Below, piece by piece: positions 7,489 to 16,031 of a DNA stretch of 64,000 bases. The stretch spans positions 17,798 to 81,797 of the forward strand of contig JAOEIQ010000013.1 of NCBI GenBank assembly GCA_026162565.1. Reading direction: 5' to 3'. How positions within the stretch are numbered: position 1 is the first letter of the stretch; each line of letters starts with the position of its first letter. A program made the translations under genes and the position numbers. The DNA comes from Flavobacteriaceae bacterium NBU2973 (GTDB lineage: Bacteria; Bacteroidota; Bacteroidia; Flavobacteriales; Flavobacteriaceae). The notes under the pieces are model-generated. The model was not told the origin of the DNA, did no database searches, and saw only the letters and a list, made by a program, of their open reading frames with translations.

Positions 7489-8979
7489 TCAACTGTTTTT
7501 AAGCATTTTAGACCTATCAGAAAGCGTGTGCTTATTCAGAATTCTTTTACTCTCTTTCTTTACCAAAGGATTTTTTTTCATGTTCCATAGTATATCACTC
7601 GCTTTTTTTCTAGTTTCTTTTATATCTACTATTGGGTAAGGGTAGTCAACTCCTAATTTAAAATTATAAAACTGCTGTTCTAATTCTGTCATTAGATAGG
7701 GTTCATGAGCAAAATGCGTTTCTAAATTTGCTAATTCTGGAACCCATTTTTTTATGAAGATTGCTTCTGGGTCGTGTTCAATACCATTTTTTATTGGATT
7801 ATAAATTCGGAGGTTATTTATACCAGTTTCTCCAGCTTGCATTTGTAGTTGTGGGAAATGAATACCTGGTTCGAAATCTAAAAACATTTGAGAGAGGTGT
7901 TTTGTTGCTTCTTGCCATGGTTGCCATAAAATGTGAGTAAAAAATGAAACAAGCATTGCACGCATTCTAAAGTTTAAATAACCAGTAGTATTTAAACAAC
8001 GCATACTAGCATCTACTAATGGAAAACCTGTATTACCAGTTTCCCATGCTATTTTGTAGTGTTTAGAGATACTTTTTTTTAGTTTATGATAGCCTTTATT
8101 AACACTGGAGTTTTCCATGATATGCTCCATTTCAAATTTTTGAATGAAATGAGCTTGCCAACGTAAACGTGATAAAAATGCACCAATGTGACGTTTATTG
8201 TTATAATTGGTTTCTATAGATTTACCTTTTTGATAAATTTGCCTAACTGACACATTTCCCCATGAAATATAAGGTGACAATCTACTACAGCTGCTTCTAG
8301 ATAATTCAGGTTTAGAAATGTTAAACATATAATCTTTATGCCTTGTTTCAAAAAATGTATCAGCATATTTCCAAGCTGTAGTTGTGCCTCCTTTTTGAAA
8401 AGATTTGGAATCTTCAGTTGTTAAGTCTTTTTTGGTAAATAGGTTTTCAATTACTTCGATTTCCTCAATAGAGAATAATTGATTAGCACTCGGATTACAT
8501 TCAAATTGAGATTGACTCATGTAAGAGTTCCAGTTATCAAACCAGTGCTCTCTGTTTTTTATTCCTCTTTGTACTCCATTATTATCATTTTCAATCCAAT
8601 CAATTAAGTTGTTCTTGCAATATCTTGCAAAGGTTTTATCACGATCAAAAGTTACTTGTAATCCAGTTTCTTTATGTGAAAAAACAGATTTTACTTGGTA
8701 GAAGTTCTGTAATTGATTGAATACTCCAACTACTTCAGATTGTACTGTTAATACTCTAGAGTTATGTGACTCTAGTTTTTTGTTTATATCTACTAACGAT
8801 TGTTTTATAAAATCCCAATGCCTTTTGCTGTAATGATTATCATTCAATAATAGAGGCTCAAAGGCATACATAATTAGCACACGATTATTAGATTTTAAGG
8901 CATTAAAAATGGCTTCGTTGTCCTCGAGTCTTAAATCGCGTTTTAGCCAAACAACAGAAATGGGGATTTTTTGTATCAT
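7489..8979 (-). CDS. Cryptochrome/photolyase family protein, unassigned class
   Basis: 496 aa. The N-terminal antenna domain begins ISVVWLKRDLRLEDNEAIF. The FAD domain shows GGTTTAWKYADTF, SPYISWGNVSVRQIYQ, RWQAHFIQKFEME, TGFPLVDASMRCLN.TGYLNFRMRAMLVSF and finally AGETGINNLRIYNP, where the usual GCGxDAAPYFRIFNP loop of CPD photolyases is replaced. It therefore belongs to the superfamily but not to the classic CPD, DASH or FeS classes. It could be a repair enzyme or a light sensor. The ATG overlaps the stop of the upstream FeS-BCP-type gene by 4 bases. Confidence 0.85.
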   Translation of the reverse strand: MIQKIPISVVWLKRDLRLEDNEAIFNALKSNNRVLIMYAFEPLLLNDNHYSKRHWDFIKQSLVDINKKLESHNSRVLTVQSEVVGVFNQLQNFYQVKSVFSHKETGLQVTFDRDKTFARYCKNNLIDWIENDNNGVQRGIKNREHWFDNWNSYMSQSQFECNPSANQLFSIEEIEVIENLFTKKDLTTEDSKSFQKGGTTTAWKYADTFFETRHKDYMFNISKPELSRSSCSRLSPYISWGNVSVRQIYQKGKSIETNYNNKRHIGAFLSRLRWQAHFIQKFEMEHIMENSSVNKGYHKLKKSISKHYKIAWETGNTGFPLVDASMRCLNTTGYLNFRMRAMLVSFFTHILWQPWQEATKHLSQMFLDFEPGIHFPQLQMQAGETGINNLRIYNPIKNGIEHDPEAIFIKKWVPELANLETHFAHEPYLMTELEQQFYNFKLGVDYPYPIVDIKETRKKASDILWNMKKNPLVKKESKRILNKHTLSDRSKMLKNS

Positions 8980-10451
8980 GAGTCTAATAATTTTAAAAAC
9001 TTTGAAGCATTTTTAAAGTGAGCTTCTTGCTTGTTTTTATCCATTTTATCGAAGTTTCTAATTAACATTCCTAATCTAGGGTTACTCAAAAAGAAATCGC
9101 GATGTTTATCCATAAATGTCCAAAAAAGGCCATCCCAAGTATCTTGCCAATCACCTTTTTTATAATCACTCATTTTCATAATGTAATTACTACTGCTTAT
9201 ATAAGGTTTGGTAGACATCATACCTCCATCTGCAAAAAGACTCATGCCATAAACATTAGGTACCATAACCCAATCGTAAGCATCAATAAAAAACTCCATA
9301 AACCATTGGTATACGTCGTCTGGATCAAATTCGCATAGAACCATGAAATTGCCGAGAACCATTAAACGTTCTATGTGATGTAAATAACCTGTTTTTAGTA
9401 CTTTTTTTATGGAGTCGTCAACAGGATCTATTCCAGTAGTACCATCATAAAAGGATTTTGGTATTTTACGCGAAAAGTTCCAAAAGTTTTTTGTTCGTTC
9501 TTCTGTACCTTTCACTTCGTACACACCTCTAATAAACTCTCTCCATCCTAATATTTGTCTTACAAACCCTTCAGTTGAGTTAATAGGTATGTTATTTTGT
9601 TGAGCAAATTCAATGGACTTATTAATAACATCCTCTGGATTTATAAGTCCAACGTTTATTAAAGGCGATAATAAACTATGATTTAAAATAGATTCGCTTT
9701 TTACAATGGCATCTTCATACACTCCAAACTCATGAAATCTAAATTCTAAAAATTGATTAAACCAGTTTTCTGCTGTTTCATGATCTATCGGGTAATGTGA
9801 GTAGGAGGTAAGTTCTCCATAATTAGTATCAAAGTTTGTGTTTACATAGGTTTCAGCTTCTTGATGATAATTGGTAGTATCCGGAAACTGAATATTTGGA
9901 GGAGTTTTATGTTTAGGGTATTTTTTTCTGTTTTCAGAATCAAAAGTCCATTTACCACCTTGTGGTTCACCATTAAACATTAAAATTCCTCTCTGCTTTC
10001 TTTGTTGCTTATAAAAACTAGTTTGAAAAAATTTCTTTTTTGTTGATTTAAAAAATGTACTTAAATCGTCTCTGGAGTTAATAAATAAAGGGCTTTCAAT
10101 CCAATTTATTTTAATACTGGTTGAAACTGATTTTATATGTTTTTCGAGCCAGTTATCTGTAGGATCTATTATATGAATTGTACTAAATGATTCTGAAATT
10201 AATTTTGGAATTAATTGTCTAATATCACTTAATGGGTTAATAGCTTCAATGTATACAACTGATTTTCCTAAACTAATTAAATACGCTTCATAACGTTTCA
10301 TAGTAGCACGATGAAAAGCAATTTTTTGTTTGTGAAATTTATATTGATTGAAGAATAAATATTCTTCAACCATATAGATAGTTTTAACTCGAGTTAACGA
10401 AGTATGTTTTTTAAACAGCTGATGCGGAAATAAGAGTAGTGCTTCTTTCAT
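8976..10451 (-). CDS. FeS-BCP-type (6-4) photolyase homologue without iron-sulfur cysteines
   Basis: 491 aa. It begins LLLFPHQLF and contains GGKWTFDSENRKK, the LGWREFIRGVYE helix, TGYLHHIERLMVLGNF, and VPNVYGMSLFADGG followed by KPYISSSNYI. These are marks of the bacterial cryptochrome/(6-4) photolyase family (Agrobacterium PhrB, Rhodobacter CryB). Those proteins have four cysteines binding a 4Fe-4S cluster, three of them just after MSDY. Here MSDY (427-430) is followed by KKGDWQDTWDGLFW, shorter and cysteine-free, and the whole protein has a single Cys (C373). A cluster is therefore not possible by the known ligands. DNA repair and lumazine antenna are inferred from the family. Confidence 0.85.
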   Translation of the reverse strand: MKEALLLFPHQLFKKHTSLTRVKTIYMVEEYLFFNQYKFHKQKIAFHRATMKRYEAYLISLGKSVVYIEAINPLSDIRQLIPKLISESFSTIHIIDPTDNWLEKHIKSVSTSIKINWIESPLFINSRDDLSTFFKSTKKKFFQTSFYKQQRKQRGILMFNGEPQGGKWTFDSENRKKYPKHKTPPNIQFPDTTNYHQEAETYVNTNFDTNYGELTSYSHYPIDHETAENWFNQFLEFRFHEFGVYEDAIVKSESILNHSLLSPLINVGLINPEDVINKSIEFAQQNNIPINSTEGFVRQILGWREFIRGVYEVKGTEERTKNFWNFSRKIPKSFYDGTTGIDPVDDSIKKVLKTGYLHHIERLMVLGNFMVLCEFDPDDVYQWFMEFFIDAYDWVMVPNVYGMSLFADGGMMSTKPYISSSNYIMKMSDYKKGDWQDTWDGLFWTFMDKHRDFFLSNPRLGMLIRNFDKMDKNKQEAHFKNASKFLKLLDS

Positions 10452-11759
10452 TTAAAATAGTGTAGGTTGTAACCAAGTATTTTGAAATTTACCATTTGCA
10501 TCATAGCGTTCAGCTTGAAGTTTTACATTAAATTTTCTATCTCTAGGATCGTTACCAACTCCAGCAACATACATCCAATTGCCATAATTGCTATGTACAT
10601 CATAGTCAATGAGTAAGCTCTCAAAGTAGGCAGCTCCTATTCGCCAGTCTAACTCCAATTCTTTAGCAAAATATGATGCCACGTTTTGTCGCCCGCGATT
10701 ACTCATCCAGCCAGTATGTTTTAGTTCTAGCATATTGGCATTTACAAACGGTTCTGATGTCTCTCCATCTATCCATTTTTGAATAGCTTTAGGATTGCTA
10801 CTCCAAGAATAGTTTTTGTCTAAAATGCCTCCAATTTTAAACAGTTTACTTCCATATTTGAGAGAAATATATTTAAAATAATCTCTCCAAATAAGCTCGA
10901 AAATGAGCCAATAAGTAGACTCATTTTTATAATTGTGTTTTTCAAACTCTTTAACTTTCCAATAGATAGTTCTTGCAGAAATACTACCATTTGCAAGCCA
11001 TGAGGAAAATTTAGAACTATAATCTGTACCAATTAATCCATTTCTAGTTTTTTTGTAAAACCCTAGTTTTTTTGTTTCAAAAAAATAATTGTTTAAACGT
11101 TTTAAGGCTTCTGTTTCGCCTCCTTTAAATGGAAAAGCTGAATTTGAATGTACAGTAAAGTCTTTAAAACCTAAATCTGAAAGCGTTGGTATTACAGTTG
11201 AATTATTTACAAGGTTATTTTTTGGTTTGGGAATTATTTTATTGACTTCTCTAATAGTGGCATACTTTTCAAGCTTTTTTCTGAAAGCTGTAAATACTTG
11301 AGGTATTGAGTTTATCTGAATAGGAATATCTTCTGGATGGTATAAAAACTGGTCGTAACTTTCATTAATTTTTACTTCAGGACTAATTTTATCTTTTACC
11401 GAATTAATGACGATTAATTCCTCTTGAGTCCATTCTTTTTGACAGTATAGATTACTGATTTTATAAGTCTCAATGAGGTCAGTAATTTTTACTTCAGGAG
11501 TAGTTTGATAAACAAGTAAAGAGATATTTAGTTGTTGTAATGTGTGTTTTAAATCAGATAGCGTTTCTAGTAGAAATTTAGTCCGAAACTTACCAGTTTT
11601 TATAAAACCATAGTCATCTTTTTTGGATTGCCTAGGATCTAGAAAATATACAGCAATTACCTTTTCATGATTTTTACAAGCATTAGATAAACTCATATTA
11701 TCGTTTACTCTTAAATCATTTTTGAACCAAACTAAACCTGTTGTTTTTTTGTTCTGCAT
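10452..11759 (-). CDS. Cryptochrome DASH
   Basis: 435 aa. It starts LVWFKNDLRVNDN (residues 8-20). The FAD domain has FPFKGGETEALKRLNNYF, SSWLANGSISARTIYW, WRDYFKYISLKYG, NANMLELKHTGWMSNRGRQNVASYF and the strongly diagnostic DYDVHSNYGNWMYVAGVGNDPR with the tail KFNVKLQAERYD. Cry-DASH proteins bind FAD and MTHF and repair CPDs in single-stranded or looped DNA; some act in light signalling. The start of this gene lies inside the end of the DUF2256 gene (28-bp overlap), implying coupled translation. Confidence 0.93.
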   Translation of the reverse strand: MQNKKTTGLVWFKNDLRVNDNMSLSNACKNHEKVIAVYFLDPRQSKKDDYGFIKTGKFRTKFLLETLSDLKHTLQQLNISLLVYQTTPEVKITDLIETYKISNLYCQKEWTQEELIVINSVKDKISPEVKINESYDQFLYHPEDIPIQINSIPQVFTAFRKKLEKYATIREVNKIIPKPKNNLVNNSTVIPTLSDLGFKDFTVHSNSAFPFKGGETEALKRLNNYFFETKKLGFYKKTRNGLIGTDYSSKFSSWLANGSISARTIYWKVKEFEKHNYKNESTYWLIFELIWRDYFKYISLKYGSKLFKIGGILDKNYSWSSNPKAIQKWIDGETSEPFVNANMLELKHTGWMSNRGRQNVASYFAKELELDWRIGAAYFESLLIDYDVHSNYGNWMYVAGVGNDPRDRKFNVKLQAERYDANGKFQNTWLQPTLF

Positions 11760-11878
11760 TTTTTACTGCAATAAATTACTGTATTCCAATTTTTTTCCCA
11801 CTTTTTTCGCCAACTAAAAGGTCTATTACAAACAGGACATATCTTTGATGGTAAATGTTCCTTTTTTATTCTTTTCAT
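11732..11878 (-). CDS. DUF2256 zinc-ribbon-like protein
   Basis: 48 aa, from the ATG at 11876-11878 to the TAG at 11732-11734. Residues HLPSKICPVCNRPFSWRKKW, then W...VIYCSKKCR, give four cysteines (C14, C17, C37, C41) in a CxxC...CxxxC zinc knuckle, the DUF2256 pattern. The rest is basic and Trp-rich, consistent with nucleic-acid binding. Members sit beside or are fused to cryptochrome genes in other bacteria. It abuts the stop of the upstream SDR/DUF2867 gene and overlaps the start of Cry-DASH by 28 bases. Confidence 0.85.
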   Translation of the reverse strand: MKRIKKEHLPSKICPVCNRPFSWRKKWEKNWNTVIYCSKKCRTKKQQV

Positions 11879-13306
11879 TTAAGTAGCAGGTTTCTCAACT
11901 AACGCTTTAATCATGCCTTTAAAAATAAAACCGTGAAACGGTAGTACACTATACCAATACAGTCGTCCCCAAACTCCTTTGGGTCTAAAAACGGCTCTTT
12001 GATATAATTTATCTTTAGCAATTTTAAATTCTAACCATGCTTCACCTGGAAGTTTCATTTCTGCGAATAAGAGTAAGCGTTTTTCTTTTTTATCAGCATA
12101 TAAAACTCTCCAAAAATCTAATGGATCTCCTGCTTCTAAATAGTCATCGTGAGTTCTTCCTCGACGTAACCCAACTCCACCAACTAATTTATCTAAATAA
12201 CCTCGTAACTTCCACAGCCAATTAAAACGATACCAACCGGTTTTACCACCAATTTTCCATATTCTGTCTAACGTATAATTTTCATCAGTCAATGGCATAG
12301 ATTGCACATCTTTAAAACAACCATAGTGAGGTAATTCAATATGCTTTGATAGTTGATCTTGGAATACACCACTACTCATGGCATCTTTCCAACTACTGAT
12401 TACAGAATTTAGTTGAATTTTTTGAAACGCAAGCGATACAGCTTCGTTATAAGACAAAGGCTTTAATTTTACAATCTCATTAATGTTACTAGGTTTACCA
12501 ATAACTTCAACCTTCATACTATCTACCAGTGATTGAGCTAGATTAAACGAAGTAGATGTCACAAAATATAGCCAATAACTCGATAATTTAGGAGTCAGCA
12601 CAGGAAGCGTATATATATAGCGTTTTAATCCTCGAACTTCTGCAAACTGCAGTAACATTTGTTTGTAAGTGAGCACTTCAGGACCAAAAATATCATATGA
12701 ATTATTGTAAGTTTCCCTATTGTTCAAAACACCTATTAAGTAGGTTAAGACATCTCTTATGGCTATAGGTTGAGATTTAGTGTTAAGCCAACGTGGAGTA
12801 ATCATTATTGGTAACTTCTCAACAATATCTCTTATAATTTCAAAAGATGCACTGCCACTACCAACTATTATTCCAGCTCTTAAAGTTGTTAGATGGTAAT
12901 TGTTAGATTGTAGCATTTTTTCTACCTCTAATCTAGATTGTAAATGTTTTGACAATGAGCTACTGTTTACAATACCACTTAAATAGATTACTTGTTTACA
13001 ATTTGTTTTATTAATTAGTAGTCTGAAATTTTGCGCACAGGTGATTTCCATAGTTTTAAAATCTTGTGCATTTTGAGACATCGAGTGTATTAAGTAATAA
13101 CTGGCATCTATATCTTTAGTAAATGTAATATCATCAGGTTCTAAAAAGTCTACTTTTATAAACGATACGTTAGGATGGTTTTCTATTTCGTCTGGAATTC
13201 GTTTTAAGTCTCTAACACAACAAACAAGATGATGTCCTTCTTGTAGAAGTCCTAGTGCTAAACGTTTAGCTATATATCCTGTTGTACCAGTTAGTAATAT
13301 TTTCAC
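11879..13306 (-). CDS. NAD(P)-binding SDR with DUF2867 domain
   Basis: 475 aa. The N-terminal atypical SDR domain begins ILLTGTTGYIAKRLALGLL (GxxGYI nucleotide loop at 7-12) and runs to about residue 280. A C-terminal DUF2867 domain follows from near 320, with WKIGGKTGWYRFNWLWKLRG, RRGR.HDDYLEAGDPLDFWRV and KLPGEAWLEFKI. The start codon is GTG (13304-13306); the Rossmann strand begins right there, so it is the true start. The reaction is unknown. The fused family is common next to photolyase and flavin reductase genes in Bacteroidota. It is 6 bases downstream of the flavin reductase gene. Confidence 0.85.
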   Translation of the reverse strand: MKILLTGTTGYIAKRLALGLLQEGHHLVCCVRDLKRIPDEIENHPNVSFIKVDFLEPDDITFTKDIDASYYLIHSMSQNAQDFKTMEITCAQNFRLLINKTNCKQVIYLSGIVNSSSLSKHLQSRLEVEKMLQSNNYHLTTLRAGIIVGSGSASFEIIRDIVEKLPIMITPRWLNTKSQPIAIRDVLTYLIGVLNNRETYNNSYDIFGPEVLTYKQMLLQFAEVRGLKRYIYTLPVLTPKLSSYWLYFVTSTSFNLAQSLVDSMKVEVIGKPSNINEIVKLKPLSYNEAVSLAFQKIQLNSVISSWKDAMSSGVFQDQLSKHIELPHYGCFKDVQSMPLTDENYTLDRIWKIGGKTGWYRFNWLWKLRGYLDKLVGGVGLRRGRTHDDYLEAGDPLDFWRVLYADKKEKRLLLFAEMKLPGEAWLEFKIAKDKLYQRAVFRPKGVWGRLYWYSVLPFHGFIFKGMIKALVEKPAT

Positions 13307-13312
13307 GATACT

Positions 13313-13945
13313 TTATTGAGTGAGATGAATTTCTTTAGGTCTCTGATAATCTAATCTTTTGTATAATTTAGGTGTTGTATAGGCATCTAATCCGTTTATT
13401 GCGGTCACTTTCCCTTTTGATAAGTTTATAAAGCCATCATCAGATAATATGTGTTCATCCACATGTAATGTTTCTATTTTGCCTATAATCAGAATTGTGT
13501 CATTAGCTTTAATCTTGATTTCTTCTAAAAATTCCATTCCAATTTGTACTGGAGCGTTTTTTACGTAAGGTGCAAAAAAGTTGTTTTTATAAGTTTCTTC
13601 CAAGTTTGTGACATCGAATTCTGAAATTGTTTTATCATATTTAGCAGATGTATGATGAGCATCTTCAACACTATTTTCTGTAATGTGATTTATAGTATAT
13701 TTCCCTGTGTCTTTAATGTTCTCGTAGGTGTTTCTAGGAACAGTAGTTGGACGCAATACAAAGCCTAAAAGTGGAGGATTAGAGCCTAAATGCGTAACAG
13801 AACTAAAAACAGCAACGTTTGTAATTCCTTTATCAGATTTTGTAGCAATTAGATTGGCAGATTTAAATCCAGAACAACTATTTATTAAATTGATTCTGTA
13901 GAGGTAATCCATATCTTTTATTTCTGAATTGCTAAATATTTTCAT
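13313..13945 (-). CDS. Flavin reductase family protein (FMN-binding split barrel)
   Basis: 210 aa. FKSANLIATKSDKGITNVAVFSSVTHLGSNPPLLGFVLRPT near the start is the split-barrel flavin pocket, followed by the NTYENIKDTGKYTINHI helix. Members bind FMN and reduce flavins or act as oxidoreductases with NAD(P)H. In this setting it could supply reduced flavin to the photolyases or detoxify, but nothing in the sequence decides that. It is between the ABC1 kinase gene and SDR/DUF2867 with 5-6 base gaps. Confidence 0.85.
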   Translation of the reverse strand: MKIFSNSEIKDMDYLYRINLINSCSGFKSANLIATKSDKGITNVAVFSSVTHLGSNPPLLGFVLRPTTVPRNTYENIKDTGKYTINHITENSVEDAHHTSAKYDKTISEFDVTNLEETYKNNFFAPYVKNAPVQIGMEFLEEIKIKANDTILIIGKIETLHVDEHILSDDGFINLSKGKVTAINGLDAYTTPKLYKRLDYQRPKEIHLTQ

Positions 13946-13950
13946 GTTAC

Positions 13951-15261
13951 TTAAAGTGTCTTAAAATTATTGATTTTTACATTTTTGGCTTTTAAATCGA
14001 ACATTAGGTTATACAGACCAAAGAAGGTTCTATTAATGTAAATAAAATGTTTAGAGCCTCTGTTACCATTCATTTTACGGAGTTCTGAACTCTTACTGTA
14101 TTTCTCACCTAGTTCAGAAATTTTATTGAAAAACTTTTGATCGGAAAAATTAAACGTATCTGAATGAAATGGTTGGGTAAATAAGCTTAACATTTCGTGA
14201 AAAAGATTGGTAAAAAACTCAAGTTCTTCTTGTGAATCATCTTTACGAAGAATCTCTAATTCATACATTTTTTCTAGAAATAAATCTTGATTATCAATAG
14301 TTTCTTTTTTTGAAAGCTCAAAATAAGGCACATAAAAATCGTCAGGTATGGTCTTAATACATCCAAAATCTAATGCAATAAGCTGACCGTTTTCTGAAAC
14401 TAAAAAATTTCCAGGATGTGGGTCTGCATGTACTTTACGTAATTGATGTATTTGGAACATATAAAAATCCCACAATGCTTGACCAAGTTTATTTGATAGT
14501 TCTTGATTGTTATTGTAGGCTACAAATTCTGAAAGATGATCACCTTCCATCCAATCCATAGTGATGATTCGTTCAGAAGATAACTCTTCATAATAGCTCG
14601 GAAATTGCATATTGGGTATAATCTTGCATGCTTCAACAATTTCTTTACTTTGTTTAATTTCTAATAGGTAATTTGTTTCTTCAATAAGCTTATCCTCAAC
14701 CTCTTTAAAGTACTTATCTGAATCCTTTCCTTTTATATTGAACATTTTTATGGCTATAGGTTTTACCATAGCTAAATCTGAAGCAATACTATCTGCAACA
14801 CCTGGATATTGAATTTTTACAGCTAAATTTTTTCCATTTTTTGTCGCTTTATGAACTTGCCCAATACTTGCAGCATTTACCGAAACCGGATTAAAACTAT
14901 CATATAATTCGTTAGGTTGCTTACCAAAATATTTTTTAAATGTTTTAATAACCAGAGGAGGTGACAAAGGTGGTACAGAAAATTGAGCTAGTGAAAACTT
15001 TTCAACATAGGCTTTAGGTAAAATACTTTTTTCCATACTCAACATTTGAGCAACTTTAAGAGCACTCCCTTTAAGTTGTTTTAAGCTATCATAAATATCA
15101 TCAGCATTGTTTTTATCAAGTCGGTTTTTCGCTTCCTCTTCTGAGTTTACAAGTTTATCGCCATAATATTTTAAATAATTCACACCAACTTTTGCTCCAG
15201 TACCAATTAATTTGGAGGCTCGTTGTATTTTAGAAGTAGGTATTTTATCTATAGATTTCAT
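13951..15261 (-). CDS. ABC1/AarF/UbiB-family atypical kinase
   Basis: 436 aa. It shows the family KxGQ-equivalent region (LKGSALKVAQMLSME), the Ala-rich nucleotide loop NAASIGQVHKA, the lysine strand NLAVKIQYPG, and the catalytic block KVHADPHPGNFLVSENGQLIALDFGC. These are the hallmarks of UbiB/COQ8-type proteins, which support isoprenoid quinone synthesis or lipid homeostasis. In plants and cyanobacteria related ABC1K proteins act in photo-oxidative stress. No membrane helix is evident. The start overlaps the end of the TetR-type gene by 4 bases (ATGA). Confidence 0.9.
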   Translation of the reverse strand: MKSIDKIPTSKIQRASKLIGTGAKVGVNYLKYYGDKLVNSEEEAKNRLDKNNADDIYDSLKQLKGSALKVAQMLSMEKSILPKAYVEKFSLAQFSVPPLSPPLVIKTFKKYFGKQPNELYDSFNPVSVNAASIGQVHKATKNGKNLAVKIQYPGVADSIASDLAMVKPIAIKMFNIKGKDSDKYFKEVEDKLIEETNYLLEIKQSKEIVEACKIIPNMQFPSYYEELSSERIITMDWMEGDHLSEFVAYNNNQELSNKLGQALWDFYMFQIHQLRKVHADPHPGNFLVSENGQLIALDFGCIKTIPDDFYVPYFELSKKETIDNQDLFLEKMYELEILRKDDSQEELEFFTNLFHEMLSLFTQPFHSDTFNFSDQKFFNKISELGEKYSKSSELRKMNGNRGSKHFIYINRTFFGLYNLMFDLKAKNVKINNFKTL

Positions 15262-15911
15262 GATTTGTTATTTAGTTTTTCTTTGAAAAGGAATTTACCA
15301 AGATCGATAACACTTTTTAGGGCTTTTACATCTATCAAATCAAAACTTGCGTTGACAGATTTTTCGATTAATATGTCAGTTTTTTCAAAATCATTAGAGT
15401 CATCATCTAACCAAAATTTCATGGTTAATAACAGTTGAAACCAAGAGGACTCCTCTAAAATTTTAGTTTGAGCGTTTTCTAGTGAATCTTGTTTTAAATC
15501 AAACGATATAATATCTAAACTAGAGATGTAATTTGTAAAACTAGTTTTAAGTAATGATAGAGTTTTTAATCGTTTAAAATCATTGCTTTTAAGGCTCATG
15601 GATATCTTTACATAGTCTCTGTTGGCATTTAAATTTTCAAAAAAGGTATAGTAAAAACTCAATAGTTTATCCTTATTACTGAAGCTTTGATATTCAGGGC
15701 TATTTATTAATGCTTTTAATGTGTTTTCAAAAAATAAATTGAAGATATATTGTTCAAGATCATTAAAATCCTCAAAATCTGTGTAGAAATCTCTTTTATT
15801 TATTTTAAACTCATTAATAAAACTAGCGACAGAATCAGGTTTCTTATTATTTTTAATGAGAAATTCCATGAAATGGGTAATAATCTCTAATGTGTTTTTT
15901 TGTGTCTTCAT
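15258..15911 (-). CDS. TetR-like transcriptional regulator
   Basis: 217 aa, head of the photolyase run. Residues 25-60 (DSVASFINEFKINKRDFYTDFEDFNDLEQYIF) match the TetR helix-turn-helix, with Tyr in the FYxxF recognition region. The rest is an all-helical ligand/dimer domain of the TetR_C type seen beside ABC1 genes in Bacteroidota. A lone regulator at the start of a long run is expected to control it. The inverted repeat in its own promoter (15932-15961) is the natural candidate operator. The ligand is unknown. Confidence 0.8.
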   Translation of the reverse strand: MKTQKNTLEIITHFMEFLIKNNKKPDSVASFINEFKINKRDFYTDFEDFNDLEQYIFNLFFENTLKALINSPEYQSFSNKDKLLSFYYTFFENLNANRDYVKISMSLKSNDFKRLKTLSLLKTSFTNYISSLDIISFDLKQDSLENAQTKILEESSWFQLLLTMKFWLDDDSNDFEKTDILIEKSVNASFDLIDVKALKSVIDLGKFLFKEKLNNKS

Positions 15912-15919
15912 CTGTATTG

Positions 15920-15961
15920 TAAAAATAGCATTGTTTAACTTTTTTTAAAAATATTTAAACA
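15920..15961 (-). promoter_or_regulatory. Promoter of the photolyase run with inverted-repeat operator
   Basis: On the minus strand a -7-like element TATTTTTA (15920-15927, last base off consensus) is followed 4 bases upstream by the inverted repeat TGTTTAA (15932-15938), a 16-bp spacer, and TTAAACA (15955-15961). The arms, spacer length and distance to the -7 box match the repeat at 7405-7434. No clear -33 TTG is present. Confidence 0.65.
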
Positions 15962-15974
15962 TAAAAAATTGTTA

Positions 15975-16002
15975 ACTAAAAAAGAGCCATTATAGGCTCT
16001 TT
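15975..16002 (-). terminator. Terminator after the 75-aa gene
   Basis: A perfect 8-bp stem AAAGAGCC/GGCTCTTT with a 6-base loop (15981-16002), with an A-run at its left side that reads as TTTTTT on the minus strand. It ends the transcript of the gene at 16032-16259 and insulates it from the photolyase run. Confidence 0.75.
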
Positions 16003-16031
16003 AAAGTTTTATTATTTGATTTTCTAACATG

